NCBI GenBank assembly: GCA_001953115.1
Contig: LSSL01003481.1
Coordinates: 1 to 36,307 of the forward strand
Origin: Smittium mucronatum
Lineage: Eukaryota > Kickxellomycota > Harpellomycetes > Harpellales > Legeriomycetaceae
Reading direction: 5' to 3'
DNA: 36,307 nucleotides
Shown piece by piece: positions 15,701-26,279 of the stretch. The position numbers were made by a program, and so were the translations under genes. Every line of letters starts with the position of its first letter. Position 1 is the first letter of the stretch. Under the pieces are notes generated by a model. It made no database searches. It had not been told where the DNA came from and saw only the letters and a program-made list of their open reading frames with translations.

Positions 15701-17921
15701 AATTTATATAAATGAATACACTTTTTTTCCAGAAGTTCTGAAATAATGGGTTGTATAGTGTATAGACATAAATCTTTATATTTCTCGTTAAAAAAATAAA
15801 TATCGAAGCCTTAAAGGCTACTTTAGTCGCATCTAAACTAAAGCTGGGGGTTTACATAGCTATCTTTTAGAAAATCTTCATCGAAAATTTCCATTATAAA
15901 TTTAAGTGCTATATTTATACATTTTTAAAATGTCTCTACCAAGGATTTGCAGTCTGCATTCTATTTTTTTCTTTATAGATTTTATTAAAAACCAACTTTC
16001 TAAAGTCCAAATAGTAATACTTTTCTGATTCAGATTTTTTTTTGAAAGATTGATCAATTCGATTACTTATCATATTCCGCTCCGTTATATACCATTTATG
16101 TTACAATTAAATCTTTCTGATGGGTTATTTTTCGAATCAGTAAACATTTCGTTACGTTAATTACAGTTAAGATATTTAATAAAATACAATACAATTCAAT
16201 TATTTATTTAACTGTGTCCTCAAATTTCGATACGCGTGACCATTACAATTTAAAAGGTCTCTCAAGTTCTTTTGAATATAATGATTTAGAATAATTACAT
16301 TGTGAATATTTCCTTTTTTATTTAAAAATTATTTAAAATTTCACCAGGCTCTAATATTTCTGATATTCTTTTAAAAAAAAATGTAACAGCAGTTTCCACT
16401 TTCCACACAGCAATAAATAGATTTTTCCAATTTTTTTATCGCTTTCTCTGAATTTACCGCTAGATTAATGGTTTCCCATTTCTATCCATTTTTTTCCAAA
16501 TCAGTATTTAGATTTTTGAACCCCCAAATATAAGATCAGTAACCATCTTTTTGAGTCATTGCTATAGTTAAAGCATTATTTTTTTGATACAAATAGGTAA
16601 AAACTGCGAATAAGATACGAAATTTTATTCGTATCAATCTGAATTTATCTCAATATGTAAACTTTTTGACCCTGATAACGCATCCAGGGGCCTTTTGGAT
16701 TTCATTGTAAAAAACCCCCTATCTATTTCAGCAGAATGATTCGCAACATGAGACTCTAGATAAAAAAAAATCAATAACAAAATGCAGCACTTATCGAGAT
16801 TTTAAGTAGTGGCGATACCATCTTAGGAAAGTTTAATTTTATGGTTATTAATCGCGAAATATATTTTCTTCGATTAACAAGTTCACCACGAGCTTCTAGT
16901 TCTATTTCAATTTATTGGCATGTAACCTAAACAATACAATTCTATGGTATCTTTTTTATCGACGCTTTTTTCTGTATCGAAGCAATAATTCGAATGACAT
17001 GTTGATCAAAGGATTTTGATATCATCAAAATTCATGCTACAGTATTCAAATCTCCCCTACATCCAATAACTTGAAATATTCAACAGTTTTATGCGGTATA
17101 TCTGCTTTGATATATATTTTTTGAATATTAAACCCTAAATTTATTGATAGTCTGACTATTAATAGAAGTATAGGAGATTCCCAGATTTTTAATGGATATA
17201 AAGCTTAAAAATTTATAGTTTTTTTTTAAAAATATCGAAAATGATTTTAAAATTTTCCGATCTGAGAGGATATTTACTGTTTTCTTATTTGAATTTTTTT
17301 AAGAAAAAATAAATCCTTATATATATTTTTATTCATTATGATTTGAAAGTGTTGTTTATTTTACGAAAGTACACGAAATAGATTTTGAATAGTGTTACGG
17401 TTTTTTATTGGAATTATTTGACAACTGTCAATTCGAAATCTCGATTTAATATCTTAATTTCGATGGTTTTTAAAAATGATACAATACTCCTAATGATGTA
17501 TTTTAAAAAAAAATAAGTGAAAAACAGCTTGGGTTTTATATGAGGATGAATACTATTGGCTTAGAGATTAATATATGAACTTAGAAAAAAATAAAACAGC
17601 CTACGCTTAATATTTAAACTTAAATAATTAACCCTTAGTAAAGGCCGAATTAAATTCTTAGAGCTTATATGGATCTAACCCAATAAATAACACCGAAATA
17701 ATTTCCAATGGCTATTAAGGTAATTAACGCTCTTGTTTTATTTTATTAATTGGGTAATGTATTTTCAATAAACCTTTTCGAACTAAAATTCTATGTTTTA
17801 AAAATAATACTAAAAGATTCAATACTTTTTTATTGACCGAAGTAATAAATACACCAAGAAAGTGTCTTCTATAGACAGATTTAAGAATCAAATTTCGAGT
17901 TTCTTTCAAAATTCTTTTCAA

Positions 17922-19757
17922 ATGAACGAAGGAATCAGCAGAAAACCGTGTAACTTGCTATAAATTAGTTTTTCATTTTGGATATATTAATTTATTTCAT
18001 TAAAATTTCTATCTTACCATACGCATTTATTTTGGTTCAATTTATTAGATGATTATTCTTCCGACGATGAATCTTGCTCTAGAAATTATGAAGATTCCAG
18101 TAAAAATCGAAAAAACCGTATGTCAAATATATTACATTTATAACAATAGTCTATTATACGGTATATAAACTTTTATTAATACCAGCTACACCCTTTCTTT
18201 GATAAGATCAATCCAATTTCTCGAACTAAAATCAGAAAATAATTTGAAAACATATTTAAACCTGAAAGCCGTTTAAATTGTATATTTTTAAAAGTGCTAA
18301 AAAAAGTTGAAACCGTGATTTTTTTTTTCTAGTTAGAAAATCTTCTGAATCTAAAAAAAACAGGGATTATTCTCCAAATGAAAAGTTAGTTCGTAGCTCC
18401 AGATCTAGTCAATATAAGAATGATTCTCCTTATCGATTAAACAAGGAGAGATGTTCTGAAAAAAGAGAAAGTAACACTTAATTTTTATATCGATAGACAA
18501 TAAGTCAGTTTCATTTATAATACGGACAAACTTACCATTATTATGGTTAAATTTTAAAACTGAAAAAAAAATTGTATATATTTTATATCTTAAAGAACAC
18601 CAGGGGCATTCCTCTGATAGACCACATTGCTCGAGTTCAGAAGATAAATCTAAAAAATCTTTAATCTCAAAAAGAAAACATAAAAATTCCAAATATAGAG
18701 ATCGATCTTCAAGCAGTAGCGACTCTCCTGATTCGAGAAAAAAGCGGGTATTTTTTCTTATCTCTTACATACTGACTTTATTTGCATTTGCATTTGTGTT
18801 TTTGATTAAATTGATATCCAATTTACAGGACCGTCACCGCAAAAGTAAGGATACTAAGAGTAAAAAAAGATCTCGAAAATCTTCAACTCTTTCTGCTGAT
18901 AAATGGGGGAAATACGGTGTAATCTATGAAACAGAGTACTTTTATTTTCCTTTTAACATAATCTAAAAAAAAAACAATTAAATTGTGTATTATGATTGGA
19001 TTAACTCGAGTTATTTCTTTCTCTCTTCTAATGAAGCATTTATGAAAAACAGCAGGTAAAATTTCTAATAAATCTTTACAGGCAATAATACTTTTAATTA
19101 TATTTATTCCATCGAAAAAGGAATTTGCGAAATGGCTCATCGAAGTACATGGACTATATTATGAGGAGTTATCTCAATTTGATACTAAAAAATGGTTTCG
19201 GACGTTTATCGAAGGTATTTTTTGTTGAGTTAATTTCAATTTTGAATCCATTATTTTACTTAACTCAATTTTCTGTTTTATACCTAACCGACAATCAAAA
19301 ATATCAGATTACAATACTGCCACACTACCCCATAAAAAGTATTTTCTATAACAGTATTATCCTGTTGTTACTTATAACCTAATTTTAACATATCTTTCGA
19401 AGGTACTATAATTATTCTCTATGGGAATCAAAGAAATCTAAGAAATCTGATGGAAAAAACGAAGAATCACGATTAAAGCTCGGGCAACTTGATCTGGCTC
19501 GCGATGAGGAACTACTAAAGTACCAGATTGTTTTAGACAATTTAAATATTAGTCATGTATTTTAATTAAATTATTTCTATCATTATAGACAATCTAGAGC
19601 TGTAAATGCACCTATCCAATCGCTAAAGATGACCTCCGAACAGCTTCAAGATCTTCGACGTGTAGAGAATGAGCGGGTTGAAGCTCAGAAATTGAAACAG
19701 ATGGGATTTAATCCAAGAGAGGGATTGGGTGTGAGGTACGAAAAGAACTACAAGTGA
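17922..19757 (+). CDS. SR-rich protein with SCI1-like conserved C-terminal domain, ten exons
   Basis: The model joins 17922-17949, 18049-18117, 18333-18470, 18596-18747, 18829-18935, 19037-19055, 19121-19214, 19308-19338, 19403-19519 and 19589-19757. It gives 924 nt (307 aa), phase-consistent throughout, with all introns GT-AG (64-215 nt). Residues 10-150 are rich in Ser, Arg and Lys, as in SR-type nuclear proteins. Residues 155-216 form a conserved block: WGKYGVIYET, DIYEKQQEFAKWLIEVHG, then FIEDYNTATLPHKKYYN. The tail carries a charged helix (about 250-290) and ends GLGVRYEKNYK. From memory, this pattern belongs to an uncharacterised eukaryotic family distantly related to plant style cell-cycle inhibitor 1; the family name is less certain than the gene. 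A nuclear, possibly splicing-linked role is inference. The first exon (MNEGISRKP) is the weakest part. The exon 7 acceptor has an in-frame alternative at 19080-19081. AATAAA at 20025 may be a poly(A) signal. Confidence 0.8.
19037..19055 (+). other. 19-nt microexon of the SCI1-like gene
   Basis: This exon sits between a pyrimidine-rich acceptor (TTCTAATGAAG) and the donor GTAAAA. It supplies DIYEKQQ when joined to the GA left by the preceding exon, restoring phase 0. It is supported by the continuity of the conserved WGKYG...DIY.K..EF.WL block, which breaks without it. Confidence 0.75.
19308..19338 (+). other. 31-nt microexon of the SCI1-like gene
   Basis: The exon lies between ATATCAG and the donor GTATTT. 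Joined to the G left by exon 7, it encodes DYNTATLPHK plus two bases of the next Lys codon. It is the only way found to keep the frame between exons 7 and 9: splicing 7 directly to 9 meets a stop after about 20 codons. Confidence 0.85.
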
Positions 19758-21662
19758 TCTTTTTTCATTGAATATCCATACCTAGCTTTCTTCATTTTTG
19801 CCTTCATCTTTTTTTTATATTTCTTTTTCCTTTTCTGGCTACTATGGTTCTTTCACTTAATATCAATCATCTTTCTGTTTTTAATGTGTATACCCGCTTC
19901 TCATTTATATTTCTACAACCTTTACTTGTAAATAATTATATATTTACCCAAATTTTATAATTTTTTTTGTTTAACCGATTTCAATTGAGCTGTTTTTCAA
20001 AAAAAAATTTCATTTTAAATGTCGAATAAATATTAAACATCAAATTTTTGATTATATTAAATTAAAAACTTATAAAATACAGAACTGAATTAGGTATCAA
20101 AATGATCTTTTATTGACTTTAAAACAAATTTCCCATAAAAAAAAAGTATTTAAATAGTCATTCCATTCAATTATTTTTGAATCTATATAGATTAACAGCA
20201 AAATTTTAATTGATATTACACAAATCTTTTTTTGAATCCTGCTGATAAGATGTTAACCTGCTAAATTTGGTATCAGCTGGGATATGTTATACGCAGATAT
20301 ATCGAAATAGATACCTCCAATTAATTTTTTTGGATATTAATATATTTTAAGTATTTGATTTGTTCAAAAAATATTAATATCGAATCCTGTTTTAAATTAG
20401 TAAGTAGCAGTTTTTTAGTTTTTATTATTTTTGAATAGATTGTATTTTTTTTATTGTCGAATAGGATATTTTTATTCAAGAGCCAAAATTTATTCTTTTC
20501 TCGAATTATTATTATTATCTGACCATTCTTTGAGCCATTATTCGGGATTGAATTTCAAGGTAAGAACTTTTTTTTTTGGCTTTTTCTACTTTAAGTTGAT
20601 TATTATTTTTTTCTTAATATATCTAAAACTTCAATATAACTGATGGCAAATTTTAAAACAAAATGTAAAAAGAAAACCTATGAAAATTTACGCTCAATAG
20701 AATGAATAACATCTTTCCTATATAATATTTTGAGCTATTAATCAAATTGAAATATATAAAATTTTAAACAAGTGTTGGAATAGCAATTTTTTAGTAATTT
20801 TAGTTTCGTAGTTTATTTATTTTTTATTTTTAACACTTTAAATTTGAGACGATATTTAGTAATAGGCAAATTTTTAGCTTCTCAATAATTTCATAACTGC
20901 AATATTGATAATTTAAAATCCTTTGCAAATTTTTTTTTAAATTTTTATGCATAATATTTTATTAATATCGATTAATTACTATAAGATTTTAAAAAGTTTC
21001 TATTTAAACTTGGAGCTTTTTTGTCTATTAACCGAAAAATAAGCAATGTAAATGAAGAGTAAACTCCAGATTAAATAAAAAATAAGTGTGGTTTTTTAAA
21101 ATTACGGTTATGAGTCTAGTTTATATCAAGTAAATTTTTATGGATAAGAAACTGAGGGTTATCTGGATTACTTTCAGAATTATTTTTTTTTCAAAAAGTA
21201 TAAATAAGATTGCCTCTTCTTTTCTTTTTTATAGATTTAGCTTATACGATTTTGATGTTTACCGTAAAAAAGTTTAAAGTTAGAAATTATTATTACCTTT
21301 GATATTGAACTTTAAACAAAGATAACATCGATAAAAATAAGATAAGGTAATGTTGTAGAGTGTGGAAAAATGAAAGAAAGGTTTGGTATCTAAAGTTTTA
21401 TCAATATTCTTTGTCTGTATAAGAATTGATTATCCGATATATTGGTGTCATACCTACCATCCCATACATACCTTTAAGTAGACCAGATTACTGAGGCCAC
21501 GTTCAGAAATGAACGTAACTCTATACAAACAGAAACAAGCTTTCTGAAAATTATGATAAATACACAGAGCTTTCTTATCTTGAGTTTAATTAAATTTGGA
21601 TCCATGTTAGGAAAAATTGTTATATTTATTTGGTTTATATAATAAAAAAAAGCCTCAAAAGG
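19758..21662. other. Intergenic, nothing recognised
   Basis: This covers the downstream flank of the SCI1-like gene and A/T-rich spacer. A pyrimidine-rich tract at 19780-19870 and AATAAA at 20025 could belong to the 3' untranslated region. The 70-codon frame at 20431-20643 is Phe/Leu/Ile-rich and looks like chance. Around 21440-21560 the sequence becomes less A/T-rich, just ahead of the dispersed repeat, and holds a perfect 7-bp hairpin at 21499-21516. Confidence 0.6.
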
Positions 21663-22180
21663 GCGTAATACCCTACAGGGATTAGGGACTTAAGTGATGT
21701 ACCCTTTAAAGTACAATATATTAAAACTTTATAATGAGAAGTATTATTCTTATATGGGAATAGTTTAAAAAAATATCAGTGATTCTGGTGATCATTATTC
21801 TATAGGATTACTACCCGAAAAAGATGTCACGGGGCCGCTTAGTGCAACCTTTTACGCGTTCAGCGCACAAACTTGGATTTGGACAATATTGCTGATCTAA
21901 GAACCTAACAGATATTTTTAGGAAGAGTATCTCAATTATTCCCACGTTTTTATAGGGGTAGCTCTTTTTTTATAAATCTAGTTAGAAGTGAGTCTCAATT
22001 AGATTATCAATGGATTCAACGTTAAAAAGGTGATTGAAATGTGCTTAATTCTTGAATGCATATGTAACTTCGGTCATGACTTATTTGAAGCAAAACCAAG
22101 AGAGGTCCTTATATTGCTGGATTGTATTCTTATTCTCATAAATACTCATTCTGTAGTCCATTAATGTAACTTATATGGTC
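21663..22180 (+). mobile_element. Decayed copy of a ~520 bp dispersed repeat
   Basis: Aligned by eye, this stretch matches 35714-36228 in the same orientation over its whole length. Anchors shared with the other copy are CAGTGATTC (21778), AGCGCACAA against AGTGCACAA, CTAACAG, CCCACGTTT followed by GTTAGAAGT, and GTAACTTCGGTCA against GTAACCTCAGTCA. Most visible differences put A or T here where the other copy has G or C, so this is the older or more mutated copy. No open frame survives. The element class is not identified, and the true ends are uncertain. Confidence 0.75.
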
Positions 22181-22776
22181 AATATAGTGGCTTTTTCAAA
22201 CTGACTTTTTTAATAAGGAACCAACGATTCCACCTTTTTTTTACAGAATTTTTTTAGCAGATAGCATAAGTAAAAACTATGCGAAAAATCAGCAGAGGAA
22301 AAAATGTGCAAGGAAAGTTAAAGAACACAACTTCACCGTAGAATATAATTCCACAATAAAAAAATAGAAAACTTAATAATATTATTGATGAAAAAAAAGC
22401 CAATAATAATAATAATAACTTCAATTAGAGGCATGGAAATCATTTATTCAATTTCAATTAAAGACTATACAAGATAAAACATCATTTAAACCATTTAAAA
22501 CGGCCACTGCAGGTCGTATAATAAATTTAGTATATCAAAATAACTGAAGAATAGCTAACTAGAATCACAGAAAGATATTTAATCCTTAATTGTATTATCT
22601 TAAAGTACATAGTAAAATTTAAACAAATTAATAGTCACGTGCATAATGTAACCTGAAAAATGCAAAACAAAACTTCAGACATCCTCATCCAATCGGTAGT
22701 ATATAAAGCATAGCGGAGAAAACTAACGATAAGAATACAAATACTGAAACGATATGGAAAATCAAAAAGAAAAGTC
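22181..22776. other. 3' flank of pacC, no gene seen
   Basis: A/T-rich spacer between the decayed repeat and the pacC stop codon, which faces this way. A short (AAT)n microsatellite lies at about 22401-22420. Part of the stretch nearest 22776 is presumably the pacC 3' untranslated region. Confidence 0.5.
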
Positions 22777-25700
22777 CTAAACTATAAGTTTGTTGAACCT
22801 ATCGGCAAGGACCCCCTGATTCCCATTTAAACCTCTTAAATTGGTGTTCTGCAAAGAATTATTAAGAGAATTGTTCAGATGTTCAAGATTAGCTCTATCC
22901 TCACTTCTCACCTTATTTACGAGTTTAATTAATTCAAGTTTAATCTTCTCTGACTCAGGATTGAGACCAAAGTCAAAACCAACATCAGCTCCAGAATCAT
23001 TTCCCAGATTGTGTGAAAGATTCCCACTTTCTGAAGAATCAGACTTATTTACTATATACAATAAATTTATCTTAGCTAGAATCTCTGAAATAAGTTTGAC
23101 AGCCTGAGAGCGGGCAGCTGACGCCTCATGTGGATTAATCTCTTTTTCAGAGGATTGGATAGATGAGGGATTTTGTAAGTCTCTTTCGAATCGATCTGAA
23201 CGTAAATTAGAATCACCATAATTATTCACATTAGAACCTGGTTGGAAAGAGTCTATACCTGATGTACCAGAAACTAAGCCACTTTGATAAAACGAAGGTG
23301 AAAAGCTGCTGATTGAAGGGTTGGATGGAGCAGGACAATGTTCAATGACAGGAATTTTGTGATTAGAGGCAAACTTCTGAGCTCCAAATCTTAAAATATC
23401 CTTGTTATGGAACAAATTAGTTGATGTAGAATAACGAGAAGTACGAGAACTATGTCTAGGGTTTAAGAGACCGTTATCAGATAGATCGGAGGAGCTGTCA
23501 TACAAATCTTCGGAAACTACATTAGAATCTGAGATTAAATCATATACCTTTGGAACATAATTATGATTCTTTTTATGCTTATTCGCATAAGAATTTCGGG
23601 AATTAATTGAACTTCCAACAATTCCCGCATCGAACATGGCTGGCATGAACCCATTTATGGAATCAGAATCTATGTTGTTGTATTCCCCATAATTATCGAG
23701 GTAATCATTACCATTTCCATAATCAGTTTTATCAAAATTAAATGGTTGGAGGGTATTGTTATTAAAATTAGAACTATTTTGTGAAAGTTTGGAGAGGTTG
23801 TAACCAGTGCCCAACTCGATAATCTCTTCAAGCATAGAGTTGGCAATCTCATTAGGAGATCTTCCTGCTTGACCATTAGAGCTAGGTAAATCTTTAGGCA
23901 GGAAAGTATCAGTAATAGTATTACTGGAAGAGTTGTTATCAGTGAAAGAACGCATATTCCCGCTAGTTTGGGGGACTAAATTTCCTAATACCTTAGTGTT
24001 ATTAACAACACTACTATTGTCATTAACGGGCAAACAAGTTAAAGAGGAAACACAATTAGATGGAAAGTTGGAAGATGCAGGCAGCGAAGTAAAACCATCA
24101 GAGTAGCATGGATAGCCAGGCTGATCAGCAGAGCCCTGGTCTTTTTTGCCACTACTTTGAGACCTGGTATTAGCATTGGAGTTGCTATTATATGAGCTAT
24201 AAAGCAGATTATCTTGATTGGGATCACAGGAAACAGCATTAAGCGGCTTGCTATCTAAGAAATTAACAGTAGGTGTGCTGGCAAAGGAATTGACACCAGA
24301 ACGAACATGATCTGAATCGAATTTAGAAGGAGACTCGGAGAAAGTGAGAGATTTGACGAAACTGAGTTGATAGCATCTTAACCGCTCCTTCTGTGATGGA
24401 GTAAATTCTATCCCCAATTTTGCTGAAGCGATAAGCAACTTAGTGTAAATGCAATTCTCCAAAATAGCTTCGACAACAGGATCAGACTTTTTAAGGCCTG
24501 CCATATTCGCATCTTCAATTACACCCTTTCTAATAAAGTCTACTTCATAGCGATTGAGTCCGGGGAATTCACCAATGGACTTAGGAGGCTGAGCAGAAGA
24601 CGGCACACCAGGCTGTGGCGGAAGGGATGGGTTTTGTTCAGAAAAACCCACCGAGTCCAAATTGCGGACGGAGGTGGAATTACAAGTTGTATCCTCAGAG
24701 GTAAGGGCAGAAATATTGTTAGGTATAGAATTGGTTGTTGAGGTATGGTGACCTGAAAATGAAGGACACTGCGCTTCGGAAAGGAAACCAGTGTTATAAT
24801 GGGGTGATGAAGAGTTAAGAGTATCAGTTTCAGATGTAAAAGCCTTGGATGGCAATAGAGAAGAAATGGAAGTCTTTGAGTCAATAACAGGAATATAAGA
24901 GTTATTGGAAGCGTTATTTGAAGACAAAGATGCACCGTTAGAGCCGCCATCTATAAAAAATAAAAAATATATGCGATTAAGAAAATTTTAAGGATAAAAA
25001 AACTTTTATAAAATTTTTTAGAATAAACTCAACCTGTGAACTTATGAAGTTCAAGGAGAGTATTTCCAGGCTTAGTAGTAAGATGATTACATCTAGTATT
25101 AAGTCCAGTTAACTCGATCTGTTCCATTAAACTGTCGAATATACTAGAATCACCACTGGGTTTATCTTTGGAAGTCTCTGAATAAAATAGATTGCCACTG
25201 TTATTTTGAGAGTTTTGAGAATTCAGATCATTTATCTCTGGGAATAGGCCGAAAACTGTCTGATTCAATTCGAGCAAATTATTTCCGTTAAGCATACTAT
25301 TGGGAAGCTCACTAATATCAGAAGGATTAATCATGAGAAGGTTGGTAACTGCTCCAGCAATGGCTCTTTCAACTAAAAAAAAAATGGAGGATAAGAGTAA
25401 ATTTGAAAAAAGGATTATCTAGGTGTAAAAAAGGGTCAAAATACTGGTTTTATCGCTTACCATCAACATCTTGATCATGACAGCTCTTCATCCTTTTGAT
25501 TGATTCCGAAATATCCTCCAAGCCTCTTTTGACATTTTTTTTGGGAGAATAATCATTAAATTTGTTTACAAAATCGGGAGTTTGGTAAAGACCAGGAGTT
25601 GCTGGGCTCAGAGAGTAAGGAGAAGGACTTTGTGGATTTGAACTTGATGATCCTAAAAAGAAAATATTAATTATAGATAAGATTATGGAGACAACAAGAA

Positions 25701-26279
25701 AAAGAAAAAATAATAAAAAGTGATGACCATACCTTGAAATGGGGATATACCCTTCTGAGAATTGAGTTCTGAATAAGATTGAATGGATGATGGAATATTA
25801 GAGCATTCGTTAGAGTTAAACTCGGCCAAGCCCTTAGAATCAGAGTCAGAGATTATACCAACATTTTTATTGCCCTTTTTGAGACTTTTTTGATAAGTAT
25901 AACTGTCTTCAGAATGTATTTTTAGGTGCTTCTTTAAATCTTGTGCCCTCTTAAAAGGTCTATTACATATCTATAATGATAAAAAGAAGAAATATGGATA
26001 TATTTTGCTAAGAGAAAGGATAACGTCGGTTTGAGTAATGAGAAAGAGAGTTACTTGACAAGGGAAAGGCTTATAAGGGATATGAATTTTGACATGTGAA
26101 GTAATGTGATCTCGTTTCGTAAAAGAATGGCCACAAGATTGCCATTTGCAAGTTAAACACAGATTCCCTTTAGTTTTTCTTCCAACATGTTCGCTTGTCA
26201 AATGAGAATACATGATATCGATATCGGTGAAGGGTTCGTATTCACATCCCTCCCACTTACATATGTATGTTTCCGACAT
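22777..26279 (-). CDS. PacC/Rim101-type pH-response transcription factor, five exons
   Basis: Coding exons, in transcript order, are 26279-26055, 25970-25733, 25652-25461, 25372-25034 and 24950-22777. They total 3168 nt (1055 aa), with four GT-AG introns of 80-88 nt. Three C2H2 fingers stand at residues 7-31 (C-X4-C, H-X4-H), 44-66 and 74-94. Family hallmarks include HVGRK, NLCLTCKW, KRDHITSH and FKRAQDLKKH. Residues 191-211 hold PKKNVKRGLEDISESIKRMK, resembling the basic segment that follows the fingers in PacC. Residues 456-529 and about 937-1025 look helical; the rest is Ser/Asn-rich and probably disordered. PacC is the nuclear effector of ambient-pH signalling, activated by C-terminal proteolysis through the Pal/Rim pathway. 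Oddities are only six residues before finger 1 (about 77 in Aspergillus, from memory), a length greater than the ~680 aa of Aspergillus PacC, and no YPx[L/I] motif. An in-frame TAA 21 nt upstream supports the chosen ATG, although an upstream exon cannot be excluded. Confidence 0.93.

Larger units (their letters stand above)
1..17921. other. A/T-rich stretch without a supportable gene
   Basis: About 18 kb of very A+T-rich sequence with many poly(A)/poly(T) runs and short tandem repeats. Open frames of 60-95 codons occur on both strands (for example 13-249, 2516-2906 and 6767-7030). At this stop-codon density a handful of that length is expected by chance. They are Phe/Ile/Lys/Asn-rich, share no motif I recognise, and are not joined by convincing splice sites into a longer protein. 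Parts of 15.8-17.1 kb are less A/T-rich, but no coherent reading frame was found there. A gene made only of very short exons, like the one just downstream, could still be missed. Confidence 0.6.

Noticed and set aside
18405..19382. Frames of 85-95 codons on both strands over the SCI1-like gene
   Set aside because: They run through exons and introns out of frame with the conserved domain.
19214..19403. Direct splicing of exon 7 to exon 9 of the SCI1-like gene
   Set aside because: The joined frame meets a stop after about 20 codons and loses DYNTATLPHKKYYN. Including the 31-nt exon restores both.
22841..24950. Several 66-136-codon frames overlapping the last pacC exon
   Set aside because: They are other-frame or antisense readings of the long pacC exon, with Leu/Ser-biased composition caused by its Ser/Asn codons.
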